Positions 10,287 to 21,412 of a DNA stretch of 64,000 nucleotides are shown here, piece after piece. This DNA comes from Colocasia esculenta (Eukaryota; Streptophyta; Magnoliopsida; Alismatales; Araceae). The DNA lies in assembly GCA_014218235.1 (NCBI GenBank), contig CM024760.1:68512961-68576960 (forward strand), read 5' to 3'. How positions within the stretch are numbered: position 1 is the stretch's first letter; the number at the start of each line of letters is the position of its first letter. Under the pieces are notes generated by a model. That model was not told the DNA's origin. It did no database searches and worked only from the letters and a program-made list of their open reading frames with translations. The position numbers and the translations under genes are program-made.

Positions 10287-13072
10287 ATGGCCATTCTTCT
10301 TTCACGCTCCATCATCTTGTCCCTGCTATTGTCCTCCGTACTGTATGCTATCCAGGTCGTCCATGGAGATGAACACTTCCAGGACGTCGCGGTGGACAGC
10401 TTGAAGACAGCAGCCGTGTGCTCCGCGCCAAAAGGTTCCACAATACCGTTTTATGAACTCAATTGTTCCTTGCCATTAGTGTTGGTGACATGCTTTATGC
10501 CATTGCCATAATGAGAAATACTTGCGGCTCATTGGGACGCCGCCCGTGCCTTGCATGTAGACACAGGCAGGCACAGCCAACATACGCTGTGAGGACCACG
10601 TCCCTTGGTGTCTGAGGACGGGTAGTTGGCGGGCGCCCCAAATTGGTAGCAAGTCCCACTCTGTCACAATTTATTTTTCTCTTTGCTACATTCTTTTCTG
10701 ACAGATTAGTTTAAACGTTAGGCAATAGAAAACAAAATTGACTCAAAGTATGGACAATCATAATTACCTTACACAACTTTATCTGTTCACCTGATGAGTG
10801 GCAGAATGTATGATATAAAGAACGGTACCATGCATATCACTTTAACACTTTGGCCCGCTCCGGTTCGCAACATGTAAACCAGAAGAATCTAGATTGTTGA
10901 TCACCTGAGGATGGTAATTCTTCTTGTTTAAAATTGGGTGGTTTCCATTAAATTTTGTTTGATGTAGAATAGTACAGGAAAAATTACCTACAGATAAGAT
11001 ATCTTTTTTTTTTCTCCAAAAATGAAGAATTGAAAATTGTTAATTTTGAATTCATGTCTCAACTCAAAGCCCAGCGATTGAACTGAAGGGCAAAGATGTT
11101 TGTGATCTAGATAATCTTATGGCGTTTGGATTGGCCTTATTAGTGATCTTGCCTTGCTAAGATTGTATTTTGCGACGCAAATATTTCTTTCCAGATTGAA
11201 GGTCGAATATTTATGCGCTTGTACATGTCAGAATTTTCATGAAATTAATTAACGAGTTCCTTATTTTAATCATCATAACTTAATTAGTCCCCATATATAT
11301 GGATGTTATACGGCGTTGTGTATAGGGGCCATCTCAGCCCTCCGTTACTTCAGATTCCATTTCTTTTCTAGGGAGTCTAAAGACTAGCTGATTCAATTTA
11401 TAATCGGATCGGATTTGTTACTCCATCTTCCCAAATAGGACACAAGATTGCACTTCGAAATATAGATTGAACGAAATTTTTAGAATGATGCAAAAAAGAT
11501 TGATTTATACTTTTTGCACTCAAATAAAACTCTAATAATTGTTTTTTTTTTATAGGTGAGTTGGCGGGGGAGGGGAAATATGAGGAGGATAATTGTTATT
11601 CCGTTCGCTTATTAATTCTTTAAATAGTCTCTTCGTCTCCCGTAAACAAGTAACAATACCGCCTTGATTCATAAGCCTTTGCAGTCATATATTTTGAAGA
11701 ATAGTGATCTAGTCTAAAAAGAAGTGGATCTTACTTTATTACAATACATCAAAATATATGTAGCTAGGCAATCCCCATTACCCGGACATTCCAAGATTAA
11801 CATGGCGACTTGTAATTCTGAGTTCTCTCCATCTTCTTTATAGGCCACGGACCGAACACCCTTAAGATCATACACCGACACGGCCCCTGCTCCACCCTTG
11901 GCGGCATCAAGCCCGACCACCACCAAGCACTCGCCCAGGACTCGCTCAGGGTTGCTTCTCTCCAGTCTAGAGCCTCCGGCCGACCCAACGCCACCCTACA
12001 GCTGACGACCGAGGCTTCCCTCCCGCTGCAGCGCGGCACCTATCTTGGCACTGGCAACTACGTCGTGACGTTCGGCTTGGGCACCCCCACGAGGTCCCAA
12101 ACCGTCGTGATGGACACCGGCAGCGACGTGTGCTGGGTCCAGTGCAGACCCTGTCTCAGGTCCTGCTACCGGCAGCAGGAGCCCGTCTTTAATCCCTCAA
12201 CTTCATCCACCTATCGCAAGATCCCTTGCGCATCGGCTACGTGCAAGAAGCAGGTGTACGGCGGAAGCTGTTCCGGCAGGTACTGTGCGTACAGCGTTCA
12301 CTACGGAGACAACTCATCCACCGCGGGATTCCTCTCCGCAGATAAGCTTACAGTGACGCCCACCAACGTGTTCCCCTCGTTCGTGTTTGGCTGCGGCCAA
12401 AACAACCAGGGGCTCTTCGGCAGAGCTGCCGGACTCTTCGGGCTCGCGCGCAGCCCCTACTCGCTGGTATCGCAGACAGCGAGCAGGTTCGGCAACGCCT
12501 TCTCCTACTGCCTGCCCCAGTCCAACAGCGGCATCGGGCAACTCAGACTCGGCAGGAGCTCTGCCCGCTCGGCATTGTACACGCCGATGCTGACCAATCG
12601 GCTAGCGCCTGTCTTCTACTTCCTCGACCTGATAGGGATCAGCGTTGGCGGGGTACGGTTGGCGGTTCCACCGACTGTCTTCCGAGCAGGCGGTACCATC
12701 ATAGACTCTGGGACGGTGATTACTCGCCTGCCGCCTGCCGCGTACGCCGCGCTGCGGTTGGCCTTTCGCAGTGGCATGTCTCAATACCCTCTGGCTCAGC
12801 CGGTCAGCCTACTAGACACCTGCTACGACTTCACCAGCTACAGTAACGTGCAGCACCCCTTGGTCACTCTTCACTTCAGGGGAGTCGATCTCAAACTCCG
12901 GTCGGCCGGAGTGTTCTATTTCTTGGACATCTCCCGGGTCTGCCTTGCGTTCGCCGGAAACACAGATCCCAGGGATGTGGGCATCATCGGGAACACCCAG
13001 CAGCGGACGCTGGAGGTGATCTACGACGTCGGCGCCCAGAGGATCGGATTTGCCGCTGGAACTTGCGGCTGA
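10287..13072 (+). CDS. Pepsin-type aspartic protease (family A1), two exons
   Basis: The gene has exon 1 at 10287-10434 and exon 2 at 11844-13072, joined in phase 1 through a 1409-bp GT-AG intron. Together they encode 458 residues, a usual length for the family. Residues 1 to about 27 are a hydrophobic secretion signal. A propeptide follows with the family motif IIHRHGPCS. The mature domain begins near residue 120 (TGNYVVTFGLGTP). The two catalytic Asp motifs are DTGS (Asp140) and DSGT (Asp337), and a flap-type Y-G-D segment (SVHYGDNSS) lies between them. A Cys-rich insert after the first motif is typical of the plant nepenthesin/CND41-like group. It should cleave proteins in the secretory route or apoplast. 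No stop or frameshift is seen, and its exons are much more GC-rich than the surroundings. It appears to be the only intact host gene here. The substrate cannot be told. Confidence 0.9.
10435..11843 (+). other. Intron of the aspartic protease gene
   Basis: The donor is AAAG|GTTCC and the acceptor is CTTTATAG|GCC after a T-rich run. Joining the two sides completes one Gly codon and keeps the frame through the conserved propeptide. The intron is AT-rich, and I recognise no mobile element with both ends inside it. Confidence 0.8.
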
Positions 13073-13135
13073 TTGCTTGCTTGCGCCGAGGACCCAAGAC
13101 GCAGTCATCATCAACTTTTCGTTCGCTTGTGTGGG

Positions 13136-13141
13136 AATAAA
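13136..13141 (+). terminator. Poly(A) signal of the protease gene
   Basis: AATAAA lies 63 bases after the stop codon at 13072, a normal spacing for a plant near-upstream element. AT-rich sequence follows. Confidence 0.55.
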
Positions 13142-13354
13142 AGACGAATACACGGAGTACCGTGCTTCGCATTCAGTTTGAATGCATGTATTTGAAGTTA
13201 TATTCAGTAAAATCTTCATGTTATTTATATTCTATATTCTTATAATTTTAAAAACTTATTATTTCTATCTATGCGCTTAGTTATAAGAATTTGAGGAATA
13301 TTATGTTAGGACCCTAGGAAACTGTCAAAAAAGATGCCAATTTATTAAAGAGTA

Positions 13355-13700
13355 ATGTTATGTCTCCACCGTTTTTTTTTTTTTGGAAAGATGGTGCTGC
13401 TTAGGCCCCAATTTATATGCATATATAAAAAGGTACACATAAATAGTGATATAATATATATAAATAGTAGATCAATACATATAAATGATATAATAATATA
13501 GACAAATAATTGCACATGAATTACGTCATTTATGTGTATTGTTATATTATTATATTATTTATGTATATTAATTTATTATTTTTACATATTATATAATTAT
13601 TTATATATATTATTTTGTGCGTATAAAGTAGAACCTAAATATTTAATTAAATATTAAATACATCTTTTCAAAAAAAATAGAGATGAACCCACCACAACTG
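13355..13700. mobile_element. MITE-like imperfect palindrome
   Basis: This AT-rich segment of about 345 bp folds back on itself around 13530. The left side reads CCACCG, a T-run, GGAAAGATGG and then CTTAGGCCCCAATTTATA; the right side carries the diverged complement (CATCTTTTC, an A-run, then GATGAACCCACC at 13682-13693). The inner arms hold matching ATATTATTATATTATTTATG and CATAAATGATATAATAATAT-like words. It has no coding capacity. It sits between the protease gene and CACTA element T. The exact ends and TSD are uncertain. Confidence 0.5.
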
Positions 13701-13746
13701 TGCTCTCAACTCAATGTGAGCATAGTATTTTCCTTTATTAAATTAT

Positions 13747-14235
13747 CACTAAAGGAGAACAAACATTTGTCCGCGGTTGGAAGCCGCTGACAAACCTTGA
13801 AAGACTGCGGACATAATATTATGTCAACGGTTAAGAAAGCGCTGACACAACTATTGCGAAAAAGTCCGTGGACAGATCTTATGTCAGCGGTTCATTAAAG
13901 CCGCCGATATATATCGGATTTGTCCGCGGCTTTTATAGATGCTGACATAAAGTACTTCCAGCGGTCACAAGAGCCGAAGCCATATCCATCTTTTGTCTGC
14001 GGATAAAGCCACGGCCATATATTATACAACAACAGCTATGAGCTGCGGCCATTAGAATATTATGGCCGCGGGTGTTAGCCTCGGACATATGGTTCTTTCA
14101 TCAGCGGCTAGAACCGCTGCCTTAAACCATTTTTGTCAGTAGACCTGACCGCTGTTACTATATTTCTTATTTTGTCAACTTCTGGTAGCCACTGACATAT
14201 GTTCTTTTGGCAGCGGCTGGCTAGCCGCTAATATT
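13747..14235. repeat. CACTA terminus and subterminal repeats
   Basis: After the CACTA terminal word, the region is filled with about fifteen copies in both orientations of a GCGGTT / AGCCGC(T)GACA word, often as pairs that can form small hairpins. Such repeats are the known binding sites for the element's own DNA-binding protein in En/Spm transposons. Confidence 0.8.
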
Positions 14236-14284
14236 TTGTTAGAAAAAAAAACTTTTATTTATTTATTATGACACTCTGTTCGTA

Positions 14285-14410
14285 CATGAGCCACCTGGAT
14301 CATTCAATCACACATATTATTGAGCCACCACCCAGGCTCACTGAATCATTTAATCACACACATTATTGAGCCACCACCCTGGCTCGCTGGATCATTCAAT
14401 CACACACATA
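14285..14410. repeat. Threefold tandem repeat inside CACTA T
   Basis: Three units share GAGCCACC, a TGGATCATTCAATCACACA-like block and a CATTATT tail. The second and third carry an extra CACCC(A/T)GGCTC piece. The array lies between the subterminal repeats and the end of the Transposase_24-type gene. Confidence 0.75.
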
Positions 14411-14599
14411 GAAAGTAATACCTAAATATTGTTATACAAATATCAAGAAAAGCAGAAAATGTCAAAGTGTAATAGAATAAGAGGGAAATCAAGAGACATG
14501 ATCATCACGATCAGAATAATCATCCGCCTCCTCACCTGTCTCACTCCCGCTCTGAACTACAGGAGGTACTTGTTGGGTACATGTCTGTGACGCCTGTTT

Positions 14600-16330
14600 C
14601 TAGGAGAGGAGTGCGCTCATCTCGTCCACCTTCGTAGCTACATTCTCCAATCGAGTAATATTTTCTCGCATTTGAGTCATCTCTTCTGCCTGTGCTTTCA
14701 ACTTTTTTTCTTGTGCTTTTAATTGTTCTTGCATTATCCTTTCTCGCTCTGAATTGCAAGCCGTTGCTGTAGATTTAGACCATGTGCTCAGCGTCTCTCC
14801 ACTACTCGCATAGCGAACACGGCCAGGTCGATCTTTTCCCATGACTGAAATGAAGGCCTCCTCGGGAGTCGCTGGGGTGTGGCTCTTAGCATCAATGTCT
14901 GAGGAACGAGCCATCAACTGAGTCATAGTCTCCTACAGCAAAAGGTAGAGAAAAAAATATTAATGATACAACTATTGTAATGAAAAGATAGTCACATAAA
15001 ATAAAAGGAAATAAAGTTACTTACATATCGTTTCCTGCTCTCCTCATCTACCTAGCTCTCACTGCCGTCTGCTAAGTCTTTGCATAAACCCATCTTGAAA
15101 AGATCAAGTCGATGCGGATTACGTCCATGGATATTAGACTGTTTAAATTGAGACAAAATTAGAAAGACATGTTGGTAACTAAATGAAACGGATAATATTA
15201 TTCATAAAACATAACTCACAAAATCATTCATCAATTGATAATGACTAGTCCTGCCCCGTCTATACGTCAGACTGAGTGGAACGATTTTGTTTATTCCGCT
15301 CAGCAACCCTCTAAAAGGATAAGAATAGACAGTTATTCTTTCATTTATATAAACATAATAATCATAAACAATTATATTCTAACAATTTTAAATATTACCC
15401 ACTCATCCCCATTAGTCCACATCTCGCACATTATTTGCCAATCAAACGAGTCAACATCTGCTGGGACGGAGGCAATCGCATCATCTAAGTACTTCCCATT
15501 AACATGCTGACATGAAATACAAAATTTTTGTCAATATATAAACAAGATAAAAAAAGTACATATTAAAATGAAATAGTATATTATCTTACTCTTTTTTTTT
15601 TGCTTGCTATGCCAACTGCGATGCATGGCGCTCATTTGAGCAAGCATCGCCCTATCTATTTTTTTTATTCGCTCCCACTGGTACGTCAACTGGACAACAT
15701 AGTCACTCAATTATAAGAAATCTACACATATATACTATTCAATTTAAACAATAATTACCTGAAGATCTCTGAATATCAACTCCTTGGTCGCAACAGGAAG
15801 CTTGGCAAAATCTTTTTGCTACATCTTACAATACAATTTTGATACAACGCCCATGCGACTCGTAAAAATATCTGCAGTAGAGCCCACACCATATCCTCGG
15901 ACGAGAGAGAAATTCTATTGTTGTTCATCAGGCAGCTTCCTCACTATAACTCCCCTAGTCGGCCCTCGACGGCTAGTGCCCCTCCCCCAAGATGGTGCAG
16001 ACGGTGCAGATGGACCTATTGAAATATGAACATTAAACATCATAAGAGGATATCTATTAAAATATTATATAAAAAATACATCAAATTAAAATATGAACCT
16101 GATACAAAAGATGCAGATGCCATCGAAGAGCCCTGAGGGCTAGAAGAGGGAGCTATCTACTGAAAAGTGGGAGGGAGAGGAAGCTCTTGAGAGGTGGGAG
16201 CGGGAGGGAGCACCTGAGATGTGGGAGGGGGAGGGATCGACTGAGAGGTGGGAGGGAGAGGGACCGACAGAGTCCGATGCCTCCGTAGACGTGAGCCATC
16301 ACGAGAAGAGCGCTCACTACCAGAAACCAT
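14600..16330 (-). pseudogene. CACTA second gene, plant Transposase_24 type
   Basis: On the minus strand the gene begins with an ATG at 16330 (MVSGSERSSRDGSRLRRH), followed by a Pro/Ser-rich tract encoded by short tandem repeats (16150-16270). A conserved core follows at about 16020-15780 (RRGPTRGVIVRKLPDEQ). The last part at 14926-14600 holds the conserved GKDRPGRVRYASSGET segment and a Glu/Lys/Gln-rich coiled coil. The pieces are separated by AT-rich sequence that fits introns. Stops in the core indicate decay. In CACTA elements this protein accompanies the TNP2 transposase and is thought to bind the subterminal repeats. Exact exon borders are not resolved. Confidence 0.65.
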
Positions 16331-16449
16331 TTGTTAAAAAAAAAATTGTTAGTAAATATGTAAACATAACAAGTTAAAATTTTCAATCTTGAACATCTGT
16401 GTAAATTTGTGTTAAAAATGAAATATAAATATTAATGTAAGTAAATCAC

Positions 16450-17346
16450 CTAAATATCAATATAATCGTCCACTCTTACGCTACTTTATTGACATAGATC
16501 CACATCTTGAATTTCTCCTCTAATCGGAACATCAATCTGATTGTCCTGAAACACTTCATCACTTGGTTCTATATCATTCTCAGGAGACTTATCTTGCAAA
16601 TCATAGTAATCACGAGGACGTGCTTTGATAGGAATGGTTCATCCTTGTGTCGTGTTATCATTTACATAGAACACCTGTTTCACTTGACTTGCTAAGGCAA
16701 ATGGTTCATCTGTGTTGAGCCTTTGACGAGTGTTCAGATTGATAGTTCCATATTTATCTATTTTGAATCCTCTTTCTTTTCTACAAACATCCCACTAGTC
16801 ACACTCAAATAAAACAACACGTCTTTGATTATCGAAACATATTTCAAATACATCATTTAGATGTCCATAATATCCATCACATTCGGATTCAATTTCCGCA
16901 TTGACAATAACTCCAGACAACTGAGTGACCTTTGTTGCATCAATAGATGATGTACGAAACCTGAATCCATTGACAATATAGCCCGAGTGTGAGCGTGCAA
17001 ACCTTGAAGGTGTTCGTGCCAGACATTGTATATCAGAAGTACACCGAGGATCATTTGCATGATTCAAATCTTTAACATAACTTTGGAGCGACTTCAATAA
17101 TTTCATTTCTATATGGCTTGAACTCTCAACACATCTCCTATGTTCAAAAAATATTCATCGATATCTTTAATATGTTTAAGAATGTAAAGATGTGTCTTCT
17201 CAACTTCTTCTTTAGACAATATACGACTATTACCATTTCCTGCTGAGAAACGTCTTGAAGTTTGAATATTGAACAACCTCTTTCATTATTGTCTTCAGAG
17301 GGGCCGTCATAGTTTCTTTCCCTTTGGTTAAAGCGAGTGTCAATAC
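16450..17346 (-). pseudogene. CACTA TNP2-type transposase, C-terminal part
   Basis: On the minus strand the visible part begins at the junction 17346 with a DTRFNQRERNYDG segment, then LSKEEVEKTHLYILKHI, then a DUF4216-type block (YIVNGFRFRTSSID ... SGVIVNAEIE ... YYGHLNDVFEI ... RRVVLFECD, about 17000-16800), and finally the conserved tail (FALASQVKQVFYVND, RPRDYYDL) ending near 16450. The catalytic N-terminal half is missing because X inserted here. Frame changes and stops (one at 16795, one in the tail) show that it is dead. The order of motifs matches En/Spm TNP2 proteins. Confidence 0.75.
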
Positions 17347-19106
17347 TGTAGGCACGAGTTTTGGCCCATCCCCATGTGGTCCATGTCCCAATAAGACTTG
17401 TTTGACCATTTGTTGACTTACCTCGGATCCCATGTTAACATCAACATCGATTGCCGTTTACCCCAGGTTGACGGCACATACCCTTGACGTCTACTCCAGT
17501 TGATGTCCACATATGTTGACGTCTGCATAGGGTTGGCAGCAACATCGATTGATGTCAACCTGGGTTTACCTGTTCTACGAGACTGCTCGAGAATCTCTCC
17601 CACTTGTGCCCCTACCTCGGGCATGCAATGCATGGGGCCGTTCCTAACGGGCAAATGGGACACCTTGGCACCCCCTTGACCTAGTAAAAGTCCTACTTGG
17701 CCGCCTCCTATTGGCCTAGCCTTTCTACTTGGATTGCCACATGTTTAAGTGTGTTTTCTCACACATGAGCATCCTATGCTATGCTCCCTAACTCCGCCCC
17801 CACTGCCTATATATGAAGGTTCTCAGCCTTCTAAGCAAAGGGAGGAGATGTTGGACGAGTTAGAGCTTTGATGCCTTGAGAGAAGAGAGAGAAAAAGTGA
17901 CTTTACGCCTTGAGAGCTTCCACCTTTACTTCCTCACTGCCTCTCATCATTTGGAGCGTCTAGGAGGCTTCATCATGAGCTGGAGGAGCCCACAAAGCAG
18001 CCACCAACACCTGCAAACAAGGATCATCTCCCTCTTCTCCTTCTCTTTCCCTTCTTCCTTTCTTAGCTTTGCATGCTATTCACTCTACACACACACACAC
18101 TAAGTACGTAGTACACACTCCTACACACCTAAAAGGGGTTTTCCAAACAAAAAACAGAGGGAAGAAGGGGGTCATAGCACTTGGCCACCCCTCTTATGAA
18201 GCCCGCAACTGGTATGGGGCTCACCTTTTGGTTCATTTCTCTTTGCTTCTGGACATTTACTACACTTCATTTAAGTCTAATAGAGTCTTCTTTGTCGCAG
18301 GAACACCTACAACGATACCATAGAGCTTCTTCCTTTTGGCCAGCCGAAGGGGAGAAAGTCGGCATCCCGCCATCATCCGCTTGCGAGGCTACATCACCGG
18401 CACGATCTGAACACTTCCTTGGGCATAAGTAAGGCCCTGGCGATCACATCCCGTTCACTTTCTTTGCCGATTTCTTTGTTCTCCCCTTGGTCAACTCGGT
18501 CAATGGGAGTCAACGCGAAGTGAGAACGAGGGTCAACCAGTGTCACACACAATGGAACCACATGGGAGCACCAACGTTCGGGGGGACTCCGGAGTTTCAG
18601 AGCGAAACGGAACATCCATGGCTCTCCTTTGGCGATCACGGTGGGACAACTACTGCCACTGCGGTTCTCAGCATGCGCACAGGTAGACGTCAAACGATCT
18701 TGACGTCTACCCAGGTAAATGTCCACATCCTCTGCCATTTAGTTTTGCTTAGTGTCAACATCCTGTGCTGTCAACTTCCTATTAGTGTCCATCGATCCTA
18801 CCGTCTACTTGTTTCTGAAGAACTTGACGTCTCCAGTCTTGCTGTTTACTTCACAGAAGCTTGTTTTTGTTTGATTTTCTTTCTATTTTCTTTTGTTTGC
18901 CTTCTCTTTGATCACTAACGGTCCTGAGTCACGAGGTGGGTCTCTTTTGTTCTAGCCTCCCCAAACATTTTAGGATAACCCCTTCTTGATTCACAATTTT
19001 TTACTCGGGGATTCCCTCTCGGGTAAATCGGATTGGCTTCAAGAAGAACTCCATAAGTCCCTAAATTTTGTGGATTCCCTCACGGTATGGGGCAGGAGGA
19101 CCTTTA
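17347..19106 (+). repeat. 5' LTR and leader of X
   Basis: The left boundary is sharp because the CACTA frame stops there. A TATA motif (CTATATATGA) lies at 17807-17816. Two clusters of TTGACGTC/GACGTCTAC words lie at 17440-17560 and 18680-18840. The LTR end and primer-binding site could not be fixed; they lie somewhere between about 18900 and 21300. Open frames in this stretch show no domain. Confidence 0.55.
19102..19106. repeat. Target-site duplication of S1 (left)
   Basis: CTTTA here is repeated exactly at 21209-21213, flanking solo LTR S1. Confidence 0.9.
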
Positions 19107-21208
19107 TGTTGCCCAGCTAGCAAGCCCAGAGGGGGGGTGAATGGGATTTAAAATTCTTTTATATTACACACCTGTCAATAAAAATGCTTTAATAGAAAAA
19201 CACTAAGTTCGATTGTTAGTGTTAGTGAGAAGGAAGATAACACATAAATAAGCACACATGCACACAACACAAGAAATTTTATCCTAGTTCGGACCTCCTA
19301 TCCCAAGGAGTCCTACGTCCAGTCCCCAAGCAACAACTTGGGATTTCACTAGCCAAGGGTACTGTCCCCCTTAAGGACCCGTACACATCCAGCCGTAGCT
19401 GGCCTTCTCTTCTAACCCCGAAGAGGTACAAACCACCCTCATACACAGGTCTTCCTTCCTTACCAAAGGGAATACTAACCACTTGTTTCCAACAGGTCTT
19501 CTCTTCACAACCCGAAAAGGAACTTCACAACAGATGTGAAAGAAAGCGAAAGGCCCCTAGACCAAGCTTACAGCAATGCTTGATTTGAGGCAAAGTCTGG
19601 GAGAGAAAGATTAACAATGAGAAAATCTCTCAGAACTACAAGCTCTCGAAAAAGTCTAGACACTAAAAGGCTGAGAGCTACGAGCTAAGGAATTAATGGA
19701 GTGAAGCAATAAGCTCTTGTTTTTGATGCGCGCAAGTTGAAGGTTGGTTCTCTAAAAACTCTATTGCGCAAAAAGTTGTCTTTCATGGAGTCATCAGTCT
19801 TCTATATATCTTCTCTTAAAAAATGTAGTCATTGAAGTGGTCGTTGTCTCTAAGCTTGAAGCACGTTAGACAACATGGTCCATCATGCGCGACAAGTAAG
19901 CTTGCAACCATTTAATGCTCTGGAGCCATGCACGCAAAGAGAAGATTCATCCAGATATTCCTCAGCTTCTGGTCGTCCAACGTTGTAAGATATGACCTGC
20001 ACACAATAAATGTCGAAGCACAGACAGTTAGACTGTCTCTATGCTTGTCAGTCAACGTTAGAAATCATGCAGTAAGAACGTACACCAAAATAGTAATGCC
20101 ATTTTGCTATCCTGAAAAGTGTTTGCTATAGAAACATAGGAATAGAAGGCACCTGGATATACATCGTGTAGAGAAGTGTACAATCTCATTAAATGCAAGG
20201 ATATTAGTGATGCACGCGGGAAAACTTTGACTTTCACAATATTTGAAAATATGTTTGAATATCATGTATGAAGTCGATGTAATCCATGAAGTCGTTATCG
20301 CAATGAAATAGTTGTTCAACTTATGAAATCGTTGTGTGAACAAGTCATTGTTTAAGTATAAGCAAATCATTGTTTATGCAAATCATTGTTCAAACATAAT
20401 CAAATCATTGTTTGAGTAAATCGTTGTTCAAACCTAAACAAATCGTTGTTTGAGCAAATCGTTGTTTAAACATAAACAAATCGTTGTTTGAGCAAATCGT
20501 TGTTCAAACATAAGCAAATCGTTGTTTGAGCAAATCATTGTTCAAACATAAACAAATCGTTGTTTGAGCGAATCGTTGTTCAAACATAAGCAAATCGTTG
20601 TTTGAGCAAATCGTTGTTCAAACATAAACAAATCATTGTTTGAGCAAATCGTTGTTCAAACATAAACAAATTGTTGTTTGAGAAAATCGTTATTCAAAGA
20701 AGTAAATCATTGCATAGATCAAATCGTTACGGCGACCAAATCATCGTGTAACTTGACAAATCGTTGTGAGACAGAAATCGTTGTTTCACTTATCAAATCG
20801 TTGTGAGACCGAAATCGATGTTTCACTTAACGAATCGTTGTGAGACCGAAATCTATGTTTCACTTAACAAATCATTGTGAAGCTGAAATTGTTGTACTCA
20901 CTTATCAGATCGTTATGCTGTAAGGAAAATCGTTATGCGATACTAATGAAATCGTTATACGATACTTATGAAATCGTTATGCTATAAGGGAAATCGATGT
21001 TCTACAAAGGAAATCGATGTGTGCTTAGAAGAAATGCATGCCCTGGACTTTAAATAAGAATGTGTAAGAATTACTTACAGATTTTACCTAGATTATTTCC
21101 AGTGGATGAACTACATAAAAACTTGTTAGAAAATAATTGTTAGAGTTTTTTTAATCACCAAAATTGTATATAATTAAATAAAATTATATGGAGATGGACT
21201 GATCATCA
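19107..21208 (-). mobile_element. Solo LTR S1, same family as the LTRs of B and C
   Basis: S1 is a 2102-bp segment with TG...CA ends and a perfect 5-bp TSD (CTTTA). On the minus strand it begins TGATGATCAG, like the LTRs at 51962 and 58879. It ends in the shared CTGGGCTTGCTAGCTGGGCA region, preceded by ATTCACCCCCCCTCTGG. No internal region is present, so it is the product of recombination between two LTRs of a Sirevirus-type copia element. It lies in the 5' part of X. Its start point independently proves where the LTRs of B and C begin. Confidence 0.92.
20270..21040 (-). repeat. AACGATTT array in the U3 of S1
   Basis: On the plus strand about 40 copies of AAATCGTTG(T) and close variants occur. 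From 20380 to 20690 they form regular 36-38 bp double units (AAATCGTTGTTTGAGC, then AAATCGTTGTTCAAACATAA). On the coding strand of the LTR this is the AACGATTT array also found in B (52180-52880) and C (59090-59815). It lies in the U3 part of the LTR. Confidence 0.9.
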
Positions 21209-21412
21209 CTTTACCCTCCTAGTTAGCTAGCCCATTCACCCGGCTTTGAGTGAGAGGTGAGAGAATTGGCTTTCGCAAGTTAAGCTAACACACAATTATG
21301 ACATTTAAAAATTTTGGGACGTTGTTTGACAACATTGTTTGTGTAGAAATCCATATTTCTCCTAATAACAGTGTAGTTAAATGGCCTAACTATCTTAAAA
21401 TCAGTAGGTTGT

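Larger units (their letters stand above)
13747..17346 (-). mobile_element. CACTA transposon T, right part removed by X insertion
   Basis: The left end at 13747 starts with CACTAAAGGAGAAC, followed by about 480 bases of subterminal repeats. On the minus strand the element then carries two genes of the En/Spm type: a TNP2-type transposase fragment (16450-17346) upstream, and a second gene of the plant Transposase_24 type (14600-16330) downstream. The transposase frame is cut at 17346 by the LTR of X. The other end, which should end in the complement of CACTA, is therefore beyond the nest to the right. Several in-frame stops show that it is inactive. Confidence 0.8.

Noticed and set aside
18487..18918. 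143-codon frame as a gene
   Set aside because: It lies in the LTR or leader of X, shows no domain, and overlaps the GACGTC word cluster.
20270..21040. Regular short repeats as a CRISPR-like array
   Set aside because: The units are only 8-16 bp, vary in spacing and sequence, have no unique spacers of constant length, and lie in the U3 of a plant LTR.
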